A DNA stretch of 15,027 nt from positions 1 through 15,027 of the forward strand of contig USIZ01000004.1 in the NCBI GenBank assembly GCA_900554855.1. Direction: 5' to 3'. A program made the translations under genes and the position numbers. Positions within the stretch are counted from its first letter, which is position 1. The number at the start of each line of letters is the position of its first letter. The notes beneath the pieces were generated by a model, which did no database searches, was not told the origin of the DNA, and worked only from the letters and a program-made list of their open reading frames with translations. Source of the DNA: an uncultured Eubacteriales bacterium (GTDB lineage Bacteria > Bacillota > Clostridia > Oscillospirales > Oscillospiraceae). Below are positions 1 through 7,247 of the stretch, piece by piece.

Positions 1-2
1 CC

Positions 3-1091
3 TGCGGCAAGCTGTTCTCCAGCCTGTTTGGTGTCAATTACATGACGGCTATGATCGTCTCCGCCGCCGTCATTGTGGCCTATACCGCTATGGGAGGCTT
101 CCTTGCCGCTTCTACGACCGACTTTGTCCAGTCCATCGTCATGACTGCCGCGTTGATCTTTATGCTGGTCTTCGGCATCAGCATGAGTGGCGGCGTGAGT
201 CAGGCGTATGACTTTGCCTCCGGCATACCCGGCTACCTGTCCCTGACCCACCTGTTTGACGGGGAGACCCAGTCCGCCGTGTCCTACGGCGGTCCGCTGT
301 CCATTGCGTCCACGCTGGCGTGGGGCCTCGGTTACTTTGGAATGCCCCACATTCTGCTCCGCTTCATGGGCATTCAGGATCCGAAGAAGCTGAAGGTGAG
401 CCGCCGCGTGGGTTCCATCTGGGTGGTCATCGCCATGTTCATTGCCATCCTGATCGGTGTGCTGGGTCTCACGATGGTGCACGCAGGCAATCTGGAGGGC
501 GTGGCCGACTCTGAGCGCATTCTGATCGCCATGGCCACCAAGCTCTCCTCCTTCGGCATCCTGCCCGCTTTGCTGGCCGGCGTGGTCATGGCCGGTATTC
601 TGGCCTGCACCATGTCCACCTGCGACAGCCAGATGCTGGCGGCCTCCTCCTCCGTGTCCGAGAATATCATCAAGGGCGTGTTTGGCCTGAAGGTGAGCGA
701 AAAAGGCAGCATGCTCATCGCCCGCATCACCTTGATCGTCATCTCCGTCATTGGCGTCATCATGGCCCGGGATCCCGACTCCTCCGTGTTCCAGATCGTC
801 TCCTTTGCGTGGGCCGGCTTCGGCGGCGCCTTCGGTGCGGTGGTGCTGTGCGCCCTGTTCTGGCGGCGGGCCAACCGCTGGGGTGCGCTGGCCGGCATGA
901 TCGGCGGCGGCGTCATGGTGTTCGTCTGGAAGTTTGGCATCAAGCCCATGGGCGGCGTCTGGGGCATCTATGAGCTGCTCCCCGCCTTCCTGACCAGCCT
1001 GATCCTCATCGTGGTGGTCAGCCTGCTCACCCCTGCTCCGGAGCAGGAGATCGTCGACGAGTTCGACAGGGTCAAAGCCATCAAGGACTGA
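3..1091 (+). CDS. Sodium/solute symporter (SSS family, PutP-like), C-terminal part; 5' end outside window
   Basis: This is a polytopic membrane protein of the SSS family, which couples Na+ entry to uptake of a small solute, proline in the PutP branch. The frame is open from base 3, so the gene starts before the window; the ATG at 42 is internal. About 362 residues are visible, against roughly 500 for the family, so the first helices are missing. The segments AYTAMGGFLA, TTDFVQS and GYFGMPHILLRFM are characteristic of PutP-type proteins. MSTCDSQ (codons 612-632) lines up with the E. coli PutP MSTLSCQ stretch, whose Ser-Thr pair binds Na+ (recalled from the literature). The C-terminus ends with a charged cytoplasmic tail. 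A terminator follows directly. Family is secure; proline as substrate is likely but not proven, since other SSS subfamilies share these motifs. Confidence 0.85.
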   Translation, partial: CGKLFSSLFGVNYMTAMIVSAAVIVAYTAMGGFLAASTTDFVQSIVMTAALIFMLVFGISMSGGVSQAYDFASGIPGYLSLTHLFDGETQSAVSYGGPLSIASTLAWGLGYFGMPHILLRFMGIQDPKKLKVSRRVGSIWVVIAMFIAILIGVLGLTMVHAGNLEGVADSERILIAMATKLSSFGILPALLAGVVMAGILACTMSTCDSQMLAASSSVSENIIKGVFGLKVSEKGSMLIARITLIVISVIGVIMARDPDSSVFQIVSFAWAGFGGAFGAVVLCALFWRRANRWGALAGMIGGGVMVFVWKFGIKPMGGVWGIYELLPAFLTSLILIVVVSLLTPAPEQEIVDEFDRVKAIKD

Positions 1092-1109
1092 ATCCAACAA
1101 AATGATCTT

Positions 1110-1155
1110 CCCCCGGCGGCTGCGGAACATTCCGCGGCTGCCGGGGGTTTGTACA
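1110..1155 (+). terminator. Rho-independent terminator of the symporter gene
   Basis: An inverted repeat spans 1110-1147, nearly perfect over its full arms with two G-U pairs and a very short loop around ACAT. It is followed by TTTGTACATCTTT. It begins 18 bases after the symporter stop codon and isolates that gene from the two-component operon. Confidence 0.85.
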
Positions 1156-1183
1156 TCTTTATCACATTTTAAACTAATCTCCT

Positions 1184-1213
1184 CTGCCATCTTAAAAAAA
1201 CCTGTGGTAATAT
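1184..1213 (+). promoter_or_regulatory. Possible promoter of the two-component operon
   Basis: CTGCCA at 1184-1189 and TAATAT at 1208-1213 are separated by 18 bases, each matching the sigma-A consensus at 4 of 6 positions. The AT-rich patch is the only such stretch between the terminator and the response regulator. An alternative -10 is TATATA at 1211. The match is weak, so the exact hexamers are uncertain. Confidence 0.4.
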
Positions 1214-1241
1214 ATAGGTGTAAATTCAGGGGGGATCTGAA

Positions 1242-1940
1242 ATGAATACAATTCTGGTCTGCGATGATGAGCGGGACATCGTCTCCGCCATCCGCATTTA
1301 TTTAAATGGAGAGGGCTACCGGGTGCTGGAGGCCTATTCCGGCGTGCAGGCGCTGGAGCTGATGGCCCGGGAGCGGGTCGATCTGGTGCTGATGGACATC
1401 ATGATGCCCGAGATGGATGGCCTGAGCGCCGTGGCGAAGATCCGGGAGACGAGCAACGTGCCGGTGCTGTTTCTCTCCGCCAAGAGCGAGGACACCGACA
1501 AGATCCTCGGGCTGAACATCGGCGCGGACGACTATATCACCAAGCCCTTCAACCCGGTGGAGCTGTGCGCCCGGGTGCGCAGCCATCTGCGCCGCTATAT
1601 CCAGCTGGGCGGCGCGGCGGCCCAGAACGGCGCCATTATGCGGGTGGGCGACATTGAACTCAACGACGAGAGCAAGGCCGTCACGCTGGATGGGGAGCCG
1701 GTCTCCCTGACGCCGCTGGAGTACAGCATTCTGCGCCTGCTCATGGAGACCCCGGGCAAGGTGTTCTCCTCGGACGAGATCTATCAGGCGGTCTGGAATG
1801 ACGCGCCCTACGGCGCCAACGCCACTGTGGCGGTGCATATCCGCCATCTGCGGGAAAAGCTGGAGATCGACCCGGCCAACCCCCGCTATCTGAAGGTGCT
1901 GTGGGGTCACGGCTATAAAATGGAGGCTGACAACGGATGA
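1242..1940 (+). CDS. OmpR/PhoB-family response regulator
   Basis: This is a cytoplasmic DNA-binding response regulator of 232 residues. The receiver domain (about 3-120) has the acidic pocket D8-D9, phosphoacceptor D52 in LVLMDIMMP, S79 in VLFLSAK and K101 in DDYITKPF. A winged-helix DNA-binding domain follows (about 130-230), with PLEYSILRLLM and the recognition-helix region AVHIRHLREKLE. The length is typical of the family. The start is supported by AGGGGGG at 1228-1234, seven bases upstream. The stop overlaps the histidine kinase start in an ATGA, so the two are translationally coupled. It resembles VanR/RegX-type regulators. The target genes cannot be read from the sequence; autoregulation, or control of the neighbouring exporter, would be guesses. 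Confidence 0.95.
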   Translation: MNTILVCDDERDIVSAIRIYLNGEGYRVLEAYSGVQALELMARERVDLVLMDIMMPEMDGLSAVAKIRETSNVPVLFLSAKSEDTDKILGLNIGADDYITKPFNPVELCARVRSHLRRYIQLGGAAAQNGAIMRVGDIELNDESKAVTLDGEPVSLTPLEYSILRLLMETPGKVFSSDEIYQAVWNDAPYGANATVAVHIRHLREKLEIDPANPRYLKVLWGHGYKMEADNG

Positions 1941-4105
1941 ATCCTGCACGCAGCAGTGTGGTAAAATTTTTGGCCGCCGTGCTGGCCGCCGTCAGCGTGT
2001 GCGTCAGCGTACTGGGCTTCGGCACGGTGTACTATGCCACCAGCTACAACGGGTACAGCACCGGCATCACGCTGAACTCCTTCCGCAACCGGATCTATGG
2101 CGAGCGCATCAATGAGGATTTGCAGGAGGTGGTGGAGTTCTGCTCGCTGTCCCTGGTGGAGGAGGACTGGGCGTCGGAGCAGTGCAGCGGGTACGCCAAC
2201 CGCTTTGCCCCCCAGAGCAGCAATTTCTTCTTTACGGTGGAGGACATGGACACCCAGGAGATCCTACTGTCCAATTACACCGATGAGTACAGCTTCTCCG
2301 CCCGGCTGGATACCTATATCGGTCCGGCGGACTACTATGACTACAACAGCGTGGACGAGTATTACGAGTCCACCAGTCAATCCTACTATTCTGCCAACGG
2401 CACTGAGATACTGGAGTCCGCACTGGAGTCCGCCGACTATGACCCGTCCTTTACCGCCTCCGGAAGCGTGGAGCCGACTTCTGAAACCGCAGTGAATGAC
2501 GGTGCATCCGCCGATGCCGGAGCGGCGGCCGAAGGTACGGACACCGCTGGTAGCAAGCTGCGCCATGTGATGATCACCGGCTATGTGCGCAAGAACATCA
2601 ATGACGCGGACGCGGTGGTGGACGATTATTATGTGCTTGACCACTACGCCGAGACGGTGTATGGTCTGCGCTATCAGGCGGTGGCCGGAGCGGCGGGGGG
2701 CGCGGTGCTGTTTCTGGTGCTCTATGTCTTTCTGCTGTACGCCGCAGGACGGCGGAAGGGAACGGACGAGATAACGCTGCGCTTTGTGGATCACATTCCG
2801 TGGGATGTATACCTGCTGCTCTGCGGAGCGCTGGCGCTGATGGTGGGGCTGCTGGGGTCGTGGACAGGCCAGTTTGTCGGCAGCGCTCCGTTCCGGGGCT
2901 CTTCGATTGTCGGCATTGCGGTGGTGGCGGCGGGGGAGAGCGTCCTGTTTATGGCCGCTTCCGTGTCCATCGCCGCCCGGAGCAAGACGCCGGGATGGTG
3001 GAAAAACAGCCTTGTCTATCTGGCGTGGAACGGCGTCGGCGCTCTGTTCCACCATCCGCTGCGACAGCTGGGCTATTTCCTGACCCATCTGTCCATCATG
3101 TGGAAAACGCTGCTGCTGGGCACGGTGTTTGTGGGGCTGGAGGTGCTGAGCCTGTACCCCTTCTATTGGGACGGCAACCCGGTGTTCCTGATCGCGGTGA
3201 ATGTGCTCTTCGGCCTTACGATCATCGGCGGCGCGGTCAACATGAAAAGACTCCAGCTGGCCGGTAAGGAGCTGGCCGACGGCAATATGGAGTACCGCGT
3301 GGACACCGGCAAGCTGTTCGGCGACTACCGCCGCCACGGCGAGGATCTGAACCATATCGGCGACGGTATCTCCGTAGCCGTGGAGGAGAAGGTCAAGTCG
3401 GAGCGCTTCCGCACGGAGCTCATCACCAATGTCTCCCACGACCTAAAGACTCCGCTGACCAGCATCGTGAACTATGTCGATCTGCTGAGCAAGCTGGATC
3501 TGAGCGAGGACGCCCGGGCCTATGTGGAGGTGCTCCAGCGACAGTCCAACCGGCTCAAAAAGCTGACGGAGGATCTGGTGGAGGCATCCAAGGCGTCCAC
3601 CGGCAACCTGAAGGTGGAGCTGGGACCCGTGGATCTGGGCGAGCTGCTGGTGCAGGTCACCGGCGAATATGAGGATCGGCTCCGGCAGGCGGGGATCAGC
3701 CCGGTGGTGCAGTCCCCGGAGGAGCCCATCATCGCCATGGGCGACGGGCGCTACCTGTGGCGCATCATCGACAACCTGCTCAGCAATGTGCGCAAGTATG
3801 CCCTGCCCGGCACCCGGGTCTATATCGACGCCAGCGTGCTGGACGGCGCGGCGGTCATTTCGGTGAAGAACATCTCCCGGGATCGGCTCAACGTCAGCGC
3901 CGATGAGCTGCTGCGACGCTTTGTCCGGGGGGACGCCTCCCGCAACACCGAGGGCAGCGGCCTTGGCCTCTCCATCGCCCAGAGCCTTGCGGTGCTGATG
4001 CACGGCAAGCTCTCCCTCACCGTAGACGGCGATCTCTTCAAAGCCGAACTCAGCCTGCCGCTGGCTGAGCAGACTATGGAGGCCATGCCGGAGAAAACGG
4101 AATAA
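1937..4105 (+). CDS. Membrane sensor histidine kinase, VanS-like catalytic core
   Basis: This is the 722-residue partner of the preceding regulator, starting in the ATGA overlap with GGAGG at 1922-1926. Predicted order: signal-anchor helix (about 9-33); a large extracytoplasmic domain (34-245) rich in Tyr, Asp and Ser that ends in an Ala/Ser/Thr-rich low-complexity linker (about 170-205); one helix (247-270); then about four more helices (290-312, 326-346, 390-410, 418-440); a HAMP-like linker; HisKA with phosphoacceptor H501 in VSHDLKTPLTS; and a HATPase_c domain. The N box is DNLLSNVRKY (N617) and the G2 box is GSGLGLSIA. The usual DxGxG G1 motif is replaced by SVKN, a substitution I associate with a Gram-positive VanS-like subgroup. 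A terminator follows. The ligand is unknown. Confidence 0.92.
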   Translation: MNPARSSVVKFLAAVLAAVSVCVSVLGFGTVYYATSYNGYSTGITLNSFRNRIYGERINEDLQEVVEFCSLSLVEEDWASEQCSGYANRFAPQSSNFFFTVEDMDTQEILLSNYTDEYSFSARLDTYIGPADYYDYNSVDEYYESTSQSYYSANGTEILESALESADYDPSFTASGSVEPTSETAVNDGASADAGAAAEGTDTAGSKLRHVMITGYVRKNINDADAVVDDYYVLDHYAETVYGLRYQAVAGAAGGAVLFLVLYVFLLYAAGRRKGTDEITLRFVDHIPWDVYLLLCGALALMVGLLGSWTGQFVGSAPFRGSSIVGIAVVAAGESVLFMAASVSIAARSKTPGWWKNSLVYLAWNGVGALFHHPLRQLGYFLTHLSIMWKTLLLGTVFVGLEVLSLYPFYWDGNPVFLIAVNVLFGLTIIGGAVNMKRLQLAGKELADGNMEYRVDTGKLFGDYRRHGEDLNHIGDGISVAVEEKVKSERFRTELITNVSHDLKTPLTSIVNYVDLLSKLDLSEDARAYVEVLQRQSNRLKKLTEDLVEASKASTGNLKVELGPVDLGELLVQVTGEYEDRLRQAGISPVVQSPEEPIIAMGDGRYLWRIIDNLLSNVRKYALPGTRVYIDASVLDGAAVISVKNISRDRLNVSADELLRRFVRGDASRNTEGSGLGLSIAQSLAVLMHGKLSLTVDGDLFKAELSLPLAEQTMEAMPEKTE

Positions 4106-4114
4106 AGCAAAATA

Positions 4115-4154
4115 CCCCCGCCGATGCTCCGCAGCAGAGCGTCGGCGGGGGTTT
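4115..4154 (+). terminator. Rho-independent terminator of the two-component operon
   Basis: The arms 4115-4129 and 4137-4151 form a 15-pair stem with one G-U pair, the loop is about seven bases, and TTTGT follows. It starts ten bases after the histidine kinase stop codon. Confidence 0.85.
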
Positions 4155-4200
4155 GTATGTGCAATACTCACCCCAAAGCTTCTTTTTGTCTATTTTGCCC

Positions 4201-4230
4201 TTGTCTTTCTCCGCCGCGCCGCTGTAAGAT
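4201..4230 (+). promoter_or_regulatory. Possible promoter of the MATE exporter gene
   Basis: TTGTCT (4201-4206) and TAAGAT (4225-4230) are 18 bases apart, each matching 4 of 6 consensus positions. The preceding gene has a strong terminator, so some promoter is needed in 4155-4250. This is the best pair I can see. Confidence 0.35.
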
Positions 4231-4253
4231 AGGCAGAGAAAATCTCTCTCCCG

Positions 4254-4271
4254 AAAGGAGCGTTTTCCTTG
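4254..4271 (+). promoter_or_regulatory. Ribosome binding site deciding the TTG start of the MATE gene
   Basis: AAAGGAG (4254-4260), eight bases before TTG at 4269, is the only good Shine-Dalgarno sequence near the beginning of the MATE homology. No in-frame ATG offers an equivalent signal. Confidence 0.75.
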
Positions 4272-5615
4272 TTTTCCAATCGTGATCTCCGGCGGCTGCT
4301 GATCCCGCTGATCTTTGAGCAGCTGCTGGCCTGCCTGATGGGCGTGGTGGACACCATCATGGTGACCCGGGTGGGCGATGCGGCCATTTCTGCCGTCTCC
4401 TGCGTGAATACCATCAATACGCTGGTGCTCTACCTTATCAGCGCCCTGTCTGCCGGCGGCACCATCATCTGCTCCCAATACCTGGGGCGGAAGGATCGTC
4501 AGCACGCCATCCGGGCGGCGGAGCAGGTCTATCTGGTGGCGCTGGGGCTGTCCGTTGTGCTGTGTGCCGTGTGCCTTGTGTTCCGCACCGGGCTGCTGAA
4601 GCTCATCTTCGGCCAGGTGGAGGACGCGGTCATGTCCCAGGCGCAGGACTATTTCCTCGTCACCGCCTTCAGCTATCCCTTCCTTGCCCTGTCCGAGACC
4701 AGCGCCGCCCAGTTCCGGGCGGGGGGCAATGCGCGCCTGCCCATGATCGTCACCGCGCTGGCCAACGGCGTCAACATCGGCGGCAACGCCCTGCTGATCT
4801 TCGGCTTCGGCCTGGGCGCCATGGGCGCGGGACTTTCCACGCTGGTGTGCCGGGTGTTCACCGCCCTGTTTCTGGTGATCTGCCAGAGAAACCCCAAGCT
4901 GCCCATCCCTGTGCGCGATTACCGCGCCATCCGGCCGGACGGCGCGCTGATGAAGATCATCTGCAAGGTGGCCATTCCCACCGGCATCGAGAACGGCCTG
5001 TTCCAGCTGGGCAAGCTGCTGGTGCAGTCCACCGTTGCCACGCTGGGCACCACCGCCATTGCCGCGCAGGCCATGATCAACACGCTGGATGTGATCCAGT
5101 CCACCCCCGGTGTGGCGGTGGGGCTGGGTCTGCTCACCGTGGCGGGCCAGTGCATGGGCGCGGGGCGTCCGGATGAGGCCCGGCGCTATACCCGCAAGCA
5201 CTGCGTCATCTCCTGGTGCGTCGTGCTGGGCACCAGCCTGTTCTTCCTCGTGCTCACCCCGTCGATCTGCCGCCTGTCCGGCCTGAGCGCCCCGGCGGCG
5301 GAGCTGACCTTCCGTATGCTGCTGCTCATCACCGTGATGAAGCTGCTGTTCTGGGTGCCCGCCTTCACCCTGCCCAACACCCTCCGCGCCGCCGGCGACG
5401 TGAGCTTCACCGCGCTGGTGTCCGCCGTGTCCATGTGGGTGTTCCGGGTTGGCCTGAGCGCCCTGCTGTGCCGGGCGCTGGGCTTTGGCCTGATCGGCGT
5501 ATGGATCGGCTGGTTCACCGACTGGGTGTGCCGCCTGATCATCTATGTCGCCCGCTACCGCATCGGCACGTGGGCAAAAAAGGATCTGCTGGGGGAGAAA
5601 GGTGCCTCAAAATAA
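4269..5615 (+). CDS. MATE-family multidrug/toxin exporter, TTG start
   Basis: This 448-residue inner-membrane antiporter has about twelve hydrophobic helices. MATE proteins export cationic drugs, dyes or metabolites using Na+ or H+ gradients. The N-terminal pattern, LLIPLIFEQLL then GVVDTIMVTRVGDAAISAV, is the classic first MATE repeat; the second repeat starts near residue 230 (IPTGIENGLFQLGKLLVQS). Translation starts at a TTG, read as Met, chosen because AAAGGAG at 4254-4260 lies eight bases upstream and because the family's N-terminal segment begins here; the next in-frame ATG would remove part of the first helix. The length is normal for the family. It is monocistronic between two hairpins. 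The substrate cannot be deduced. Being next to the two-component system is suggestive only. Confidence 0.9.
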   Translation: MFSNRDLRRLLIPLIFEQLLACLMGVVDTIMVTRVGDAAISAVSCVNTINTLVLYLISALSAGGTIICSQYLGRKDRQHAIRAAEQVYLVALGLSVVLCAVCLVFRTGLLKLIFGQVEDAVMSQAQDYFLVTAFSYPFLALSETSAAQFRAGGNARLPMIVTALANGVNIGGNALLIFGFGLGAMGAGLSTLVCRVFTALFLVICQRNPKLPIPVRDYRAIRPDGALMKIICKVAIPTGIENGLFQLGKLLVQSTVATLGTTAIAAQAMINTLDVIQSTPGVAVGLGLLTVAGQCMGAGRPDEARRYTRKHCVISWCVVLGTSLFFLVLTPSICRLSGLSAPAAELTFRMLLLITVMKLLFWVPAFTLPNTLRAAGDVSFTALVSAVSMWVFRVGLSALLCRALGFGLIGVWIGWFTDWVCRLIIYVARYRIGTWAKKDLLGEKGASK

Positions 5616-5637
5616 CATATACATATAAAGGACAAGA

Positions 5638-5670
5638 ATGGCCCTGTGGAAAACTCCACAGGGCCATTTT
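5638..5670. terminator. Hairpin between convergent genes, probably a bidirectional terminator
   Basis: This is a perfect 13-base-pair stem (5638-5650 with 5655-5667) and an AAAC loop. On the plus strand TTTT ends the stem; on the minus strand a pyrimidine-rich TTCTTGTCC stretch follows. It lies 22 bases after the MATE stop and 14 bases from the DUF815 stop, so it can serve both genes. Confidence 0.8.
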
Positions 5671-5681
5671 GGCGTTTGTGC

Positions 5682-6878
5682 TTATTTTTGCAGGCTGGCC
5701 AGGAACTGGAGTGCCACCCGGGGGGTGCGGTTGGGATGGCGCATCTCCCACTTGACGGCCTCGGTCCGGAGCACCTCCCGGTCGCATTCGATGCCCTTGA
5801 CGGCGGCCAGCTCCTCCACCATGTCGAGGAACTGGTTGCGGTTCAGCGCCGTGTAGGGAATGCGCAGGCCGAAGCGCTCGGCAAGGCTGGTCTTTTCCTG
5901 AATGGTCTCCTTGTTGTCCACCTCGTCGCCGTTGCGGTCGGAGAAGTTCTGCTTCACCAGATTGCGCCGGTTGGAGGTGGCATACACCGCCACATTGGCG
6001 GGCCGGGGCTCCAGACCGCCCTCCAGCACGGACTTCAGCACGGAGTAGGTCAGATCGTCCTTGTCAAAGGCCAGATCGTCGATGAACAGGATGAACTTCT
6101 GGGGACGGTGGGCCAGCATACGGATGAGCTCGCCCAGATCGCCCAGGTCGGCCTTGTGTACCTCAATGAGGCGCAGGTTCTCAAAGCCGGGCATACCCAG
6201 CAGGGCCTTGACCGTGGCGGACTTGCCGGTGCCCGGGTCGCCGAAGAGCAGGACGTTGTTGACGCTTTTGCCCTCAATCAGCCGCCGGGTGTTGGCCACG
6301 ACCTTGTCCCGCTGGAGCCGGTAGCCCCACAGCTCCTCCTCTGGCACAAAGTCCGGGTGCTCCACCGGCAGGAGCCGGCTGCGGTTCCAGGTGAACGCCC
6401 GGTAGCGGGCGAACATCCCCACGCCGTTGACCCGGTAGAACTGGCGCACGCTGTTGAAGTCGAACTCCGCCCGGCTCTGCCACTCGGGCAGGGAGTGGAC
6501 GGCCTCGCCCCAGCTCTCCGGCAGGCAGGCGGCAATGGCGTTCTTCAGCTCCTTGCAGGGCAGCAGAGCGATGCGGCGGAATACGTCGATGTCATGCGCG
6601 GCGGCTCTGGCCAGGGCTTCGCTCTCCTCGCCCCGGGCCGCAGCCTCGGCAAAGGGGCCGACGCCGTAGCGCATCCGCTCCAGGAACCAGTCGCCCAGAC
6701 TGTCCCATCCGGCGGCGGTGATCTGCTCAAACAGGGCGGTGTACTGATCCATCGCCTGCTCGCCTTCCCCCCGTTCCAACGCGCCGAACAGGCCCACCAG
6801 GCTGGTTCCGGCCTGCTCATCCAGCAGCGTGCGGTAGGGGGAGACGCTCTTCAGCGCAGCGTAAAAATTTTCATTCAT
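5682..6878 (-). CDS. DUF815-family P-loop ATPase (AAA+-like)
   Basis: This is a soluble 398-residue protein of the DUF815 family, widespread in bacteria and without an established cellular role. Walker A is GDPGTGKS at residues 213-220; Walker B is ILFIDDLAF with D267-D268; a sensor-1-like ATSNRRN follows at about 298-304; then comes a polar insertion (NFSDRNGDEVDNKET) and the family's C-terminal stretch SLAERFGLRIPY. The first 190 residues are a helical region of unknown function. The start at 6878 is backed by AGAGAAGG at 6888-6895; the overlapping ATG at 6874 is out of frame. It is transcribed alone from a strong promoter, divergent from the crotonase gene. ATP binding is secure; any remodelling or stress role would be guesswork. 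Confidence 0.88.
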   Translation of the reverse strand: MNENFYAALKSVSPYRTLLDEQAGTSLVGLFGALERGEGEQAMDQYTALFEQITAAGWDSLGDWFLERMRYGVGPFAEAAARGEESEALARAAAHDIDVFRRIALLPCKELKNAIAACLPESWGEAVHSLPEWQSRAEFDFNSVRQFYRVNGVGMFARYRAFTWNRSRLLPVEHPDFVPEEELWGYRLQRDKVVANTRRLIEGKSVNNVLLFGDPGTGKSATVKALLGMPGFENLRLIEVHKADLGDLGELIRMLAHRPQKFILFIDDLAFDKDDLTYSVLKSVLEGGLEPRPANVAVYATSNRRNLVKQNFSDRNGDEVDNKETIQEKTSLAERFGLRIPYTALNRNQFLDMVEELAAVKGIECDREVLRTEAVKWEMRHPNRTPRVALQFLASLQK

Positions 6879-6930
6879 TCAGAGATACCTTCTCTCGGAA
6901 GCAGTTTGCAAATCATAGAGATTTGACCGA

Positions 6931-6959
6931 ATTGTAGCCTTTTCAGCGCGCCTTGTCAA
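6931..6959 (-). promoter_or_regulatory. Strong sigma-A promoter of the DUF815 gene
   Basis: On the minus strand, a consensus TTGACA (6954-6959) is followed by 17 bases and TACAAT (6931-6936, 5 of 6). The -10 hexamer ends 52 bases upstream of the ATG, leaving a leader of about 45 bases that includes the ribosome binding site. Confidence 0.85.
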
Positions 6960-7119
6960 GGTTCGCACGGCTTGAATGTCAATGCGGCGGAGCGAAGCCG
7001 GATTTTGGGAACTTGGCTGCGCCTGAAAAGGGCGCAGGTGAGCGCGGAAAGGCGGATGTTATTTCGAGGACGTTTGTTGTTTTTACCAACCTGACCCCGA
7101 AGTTTTGTGTGGAATCTGG
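6960..7119. other. Core of the 369-base divergent intergenic region
   Basis: This stretch separates the two divergent promoters and holds no credible gene. It contains a 7-base-pair hairpin (7017-7023 with 7031-7037, loop TGAAAAG) without a T-run. There is also a GGCGGAGCGAAGCCGG patch at 6985-7000 that looks like an interspersed intergenic repeat. An open frame on the minus strand (6979-7224) runs through the crotonase promoter and lacks family features, so it is not called. The 160 bases may hold operators shared by both genes, but no clear operator palindrome was found. Confidence 0.4.
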
Positions 7120-7148
7120 TTGACATTGCAGTAGCATCCCGTTATAAT
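7120..7148 (+). promoter_or_regulatory. Perfect-consensus sigma-A promoter of the crotonase-fold gene
   Basis: TTGACA (7120-7125), 17 bases, then TATAAT (7143-7148): all twelve consensus positions match at optimal spacing. This is the strongest promoter in the window. Transcription should start near 7155, giving a 5' leader of about 93 bases. Confidence 0.93.
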
Positions 7149-7158
7149 AAAATAGCTT

Positions 7159-7207
7159 GAGAGGGTCTGTGACCCGCTCAGAAACAAGACTTCCGCATTG
7201 GGCGGAG
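7159..7207 (+). promoter_or_regulatory. Structured 5' leader with two small hairpins
   Basis: The predicted leader folds into GGGTC-TGT-GACCC (7163-7175, extendable by GAG/CTC to 7159-7179) and then TCCGC-ATTGG-GCGGA (7192-7206). Neither is followed by a T-run, so they are not terminators. They may stabilise the mRNA at its 5' end or form a regulatory fold. I do not recognise a known riboswitch class. Confidence 0.45.
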
Positions 7208-7247
7208 GTAAGGGAAAGTATCAATACATTTTAGGAGGAAGATTACC

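Noticed and set aside
2264..3439. 391-codon open frame on the minus strand
   Set aside because: It is antisense to the histidine kinase, with His/Arg/Gln-rich composition typical of a shadow.
5646..6926. 426-codon open frame on the plus strand
   Set aside because: It is antisense to the DUF815 ATPase, has no recognisable protein features and starts inside the intergenic terminator hairpin; high-GC third positions create such shadows.
6979..7224. 81-codon open frame on the minus strand between the divergent genes
   Set aside because: It spans a perfect plus-strand promoter and leader, lacks a ribosome binding site and has no family features.
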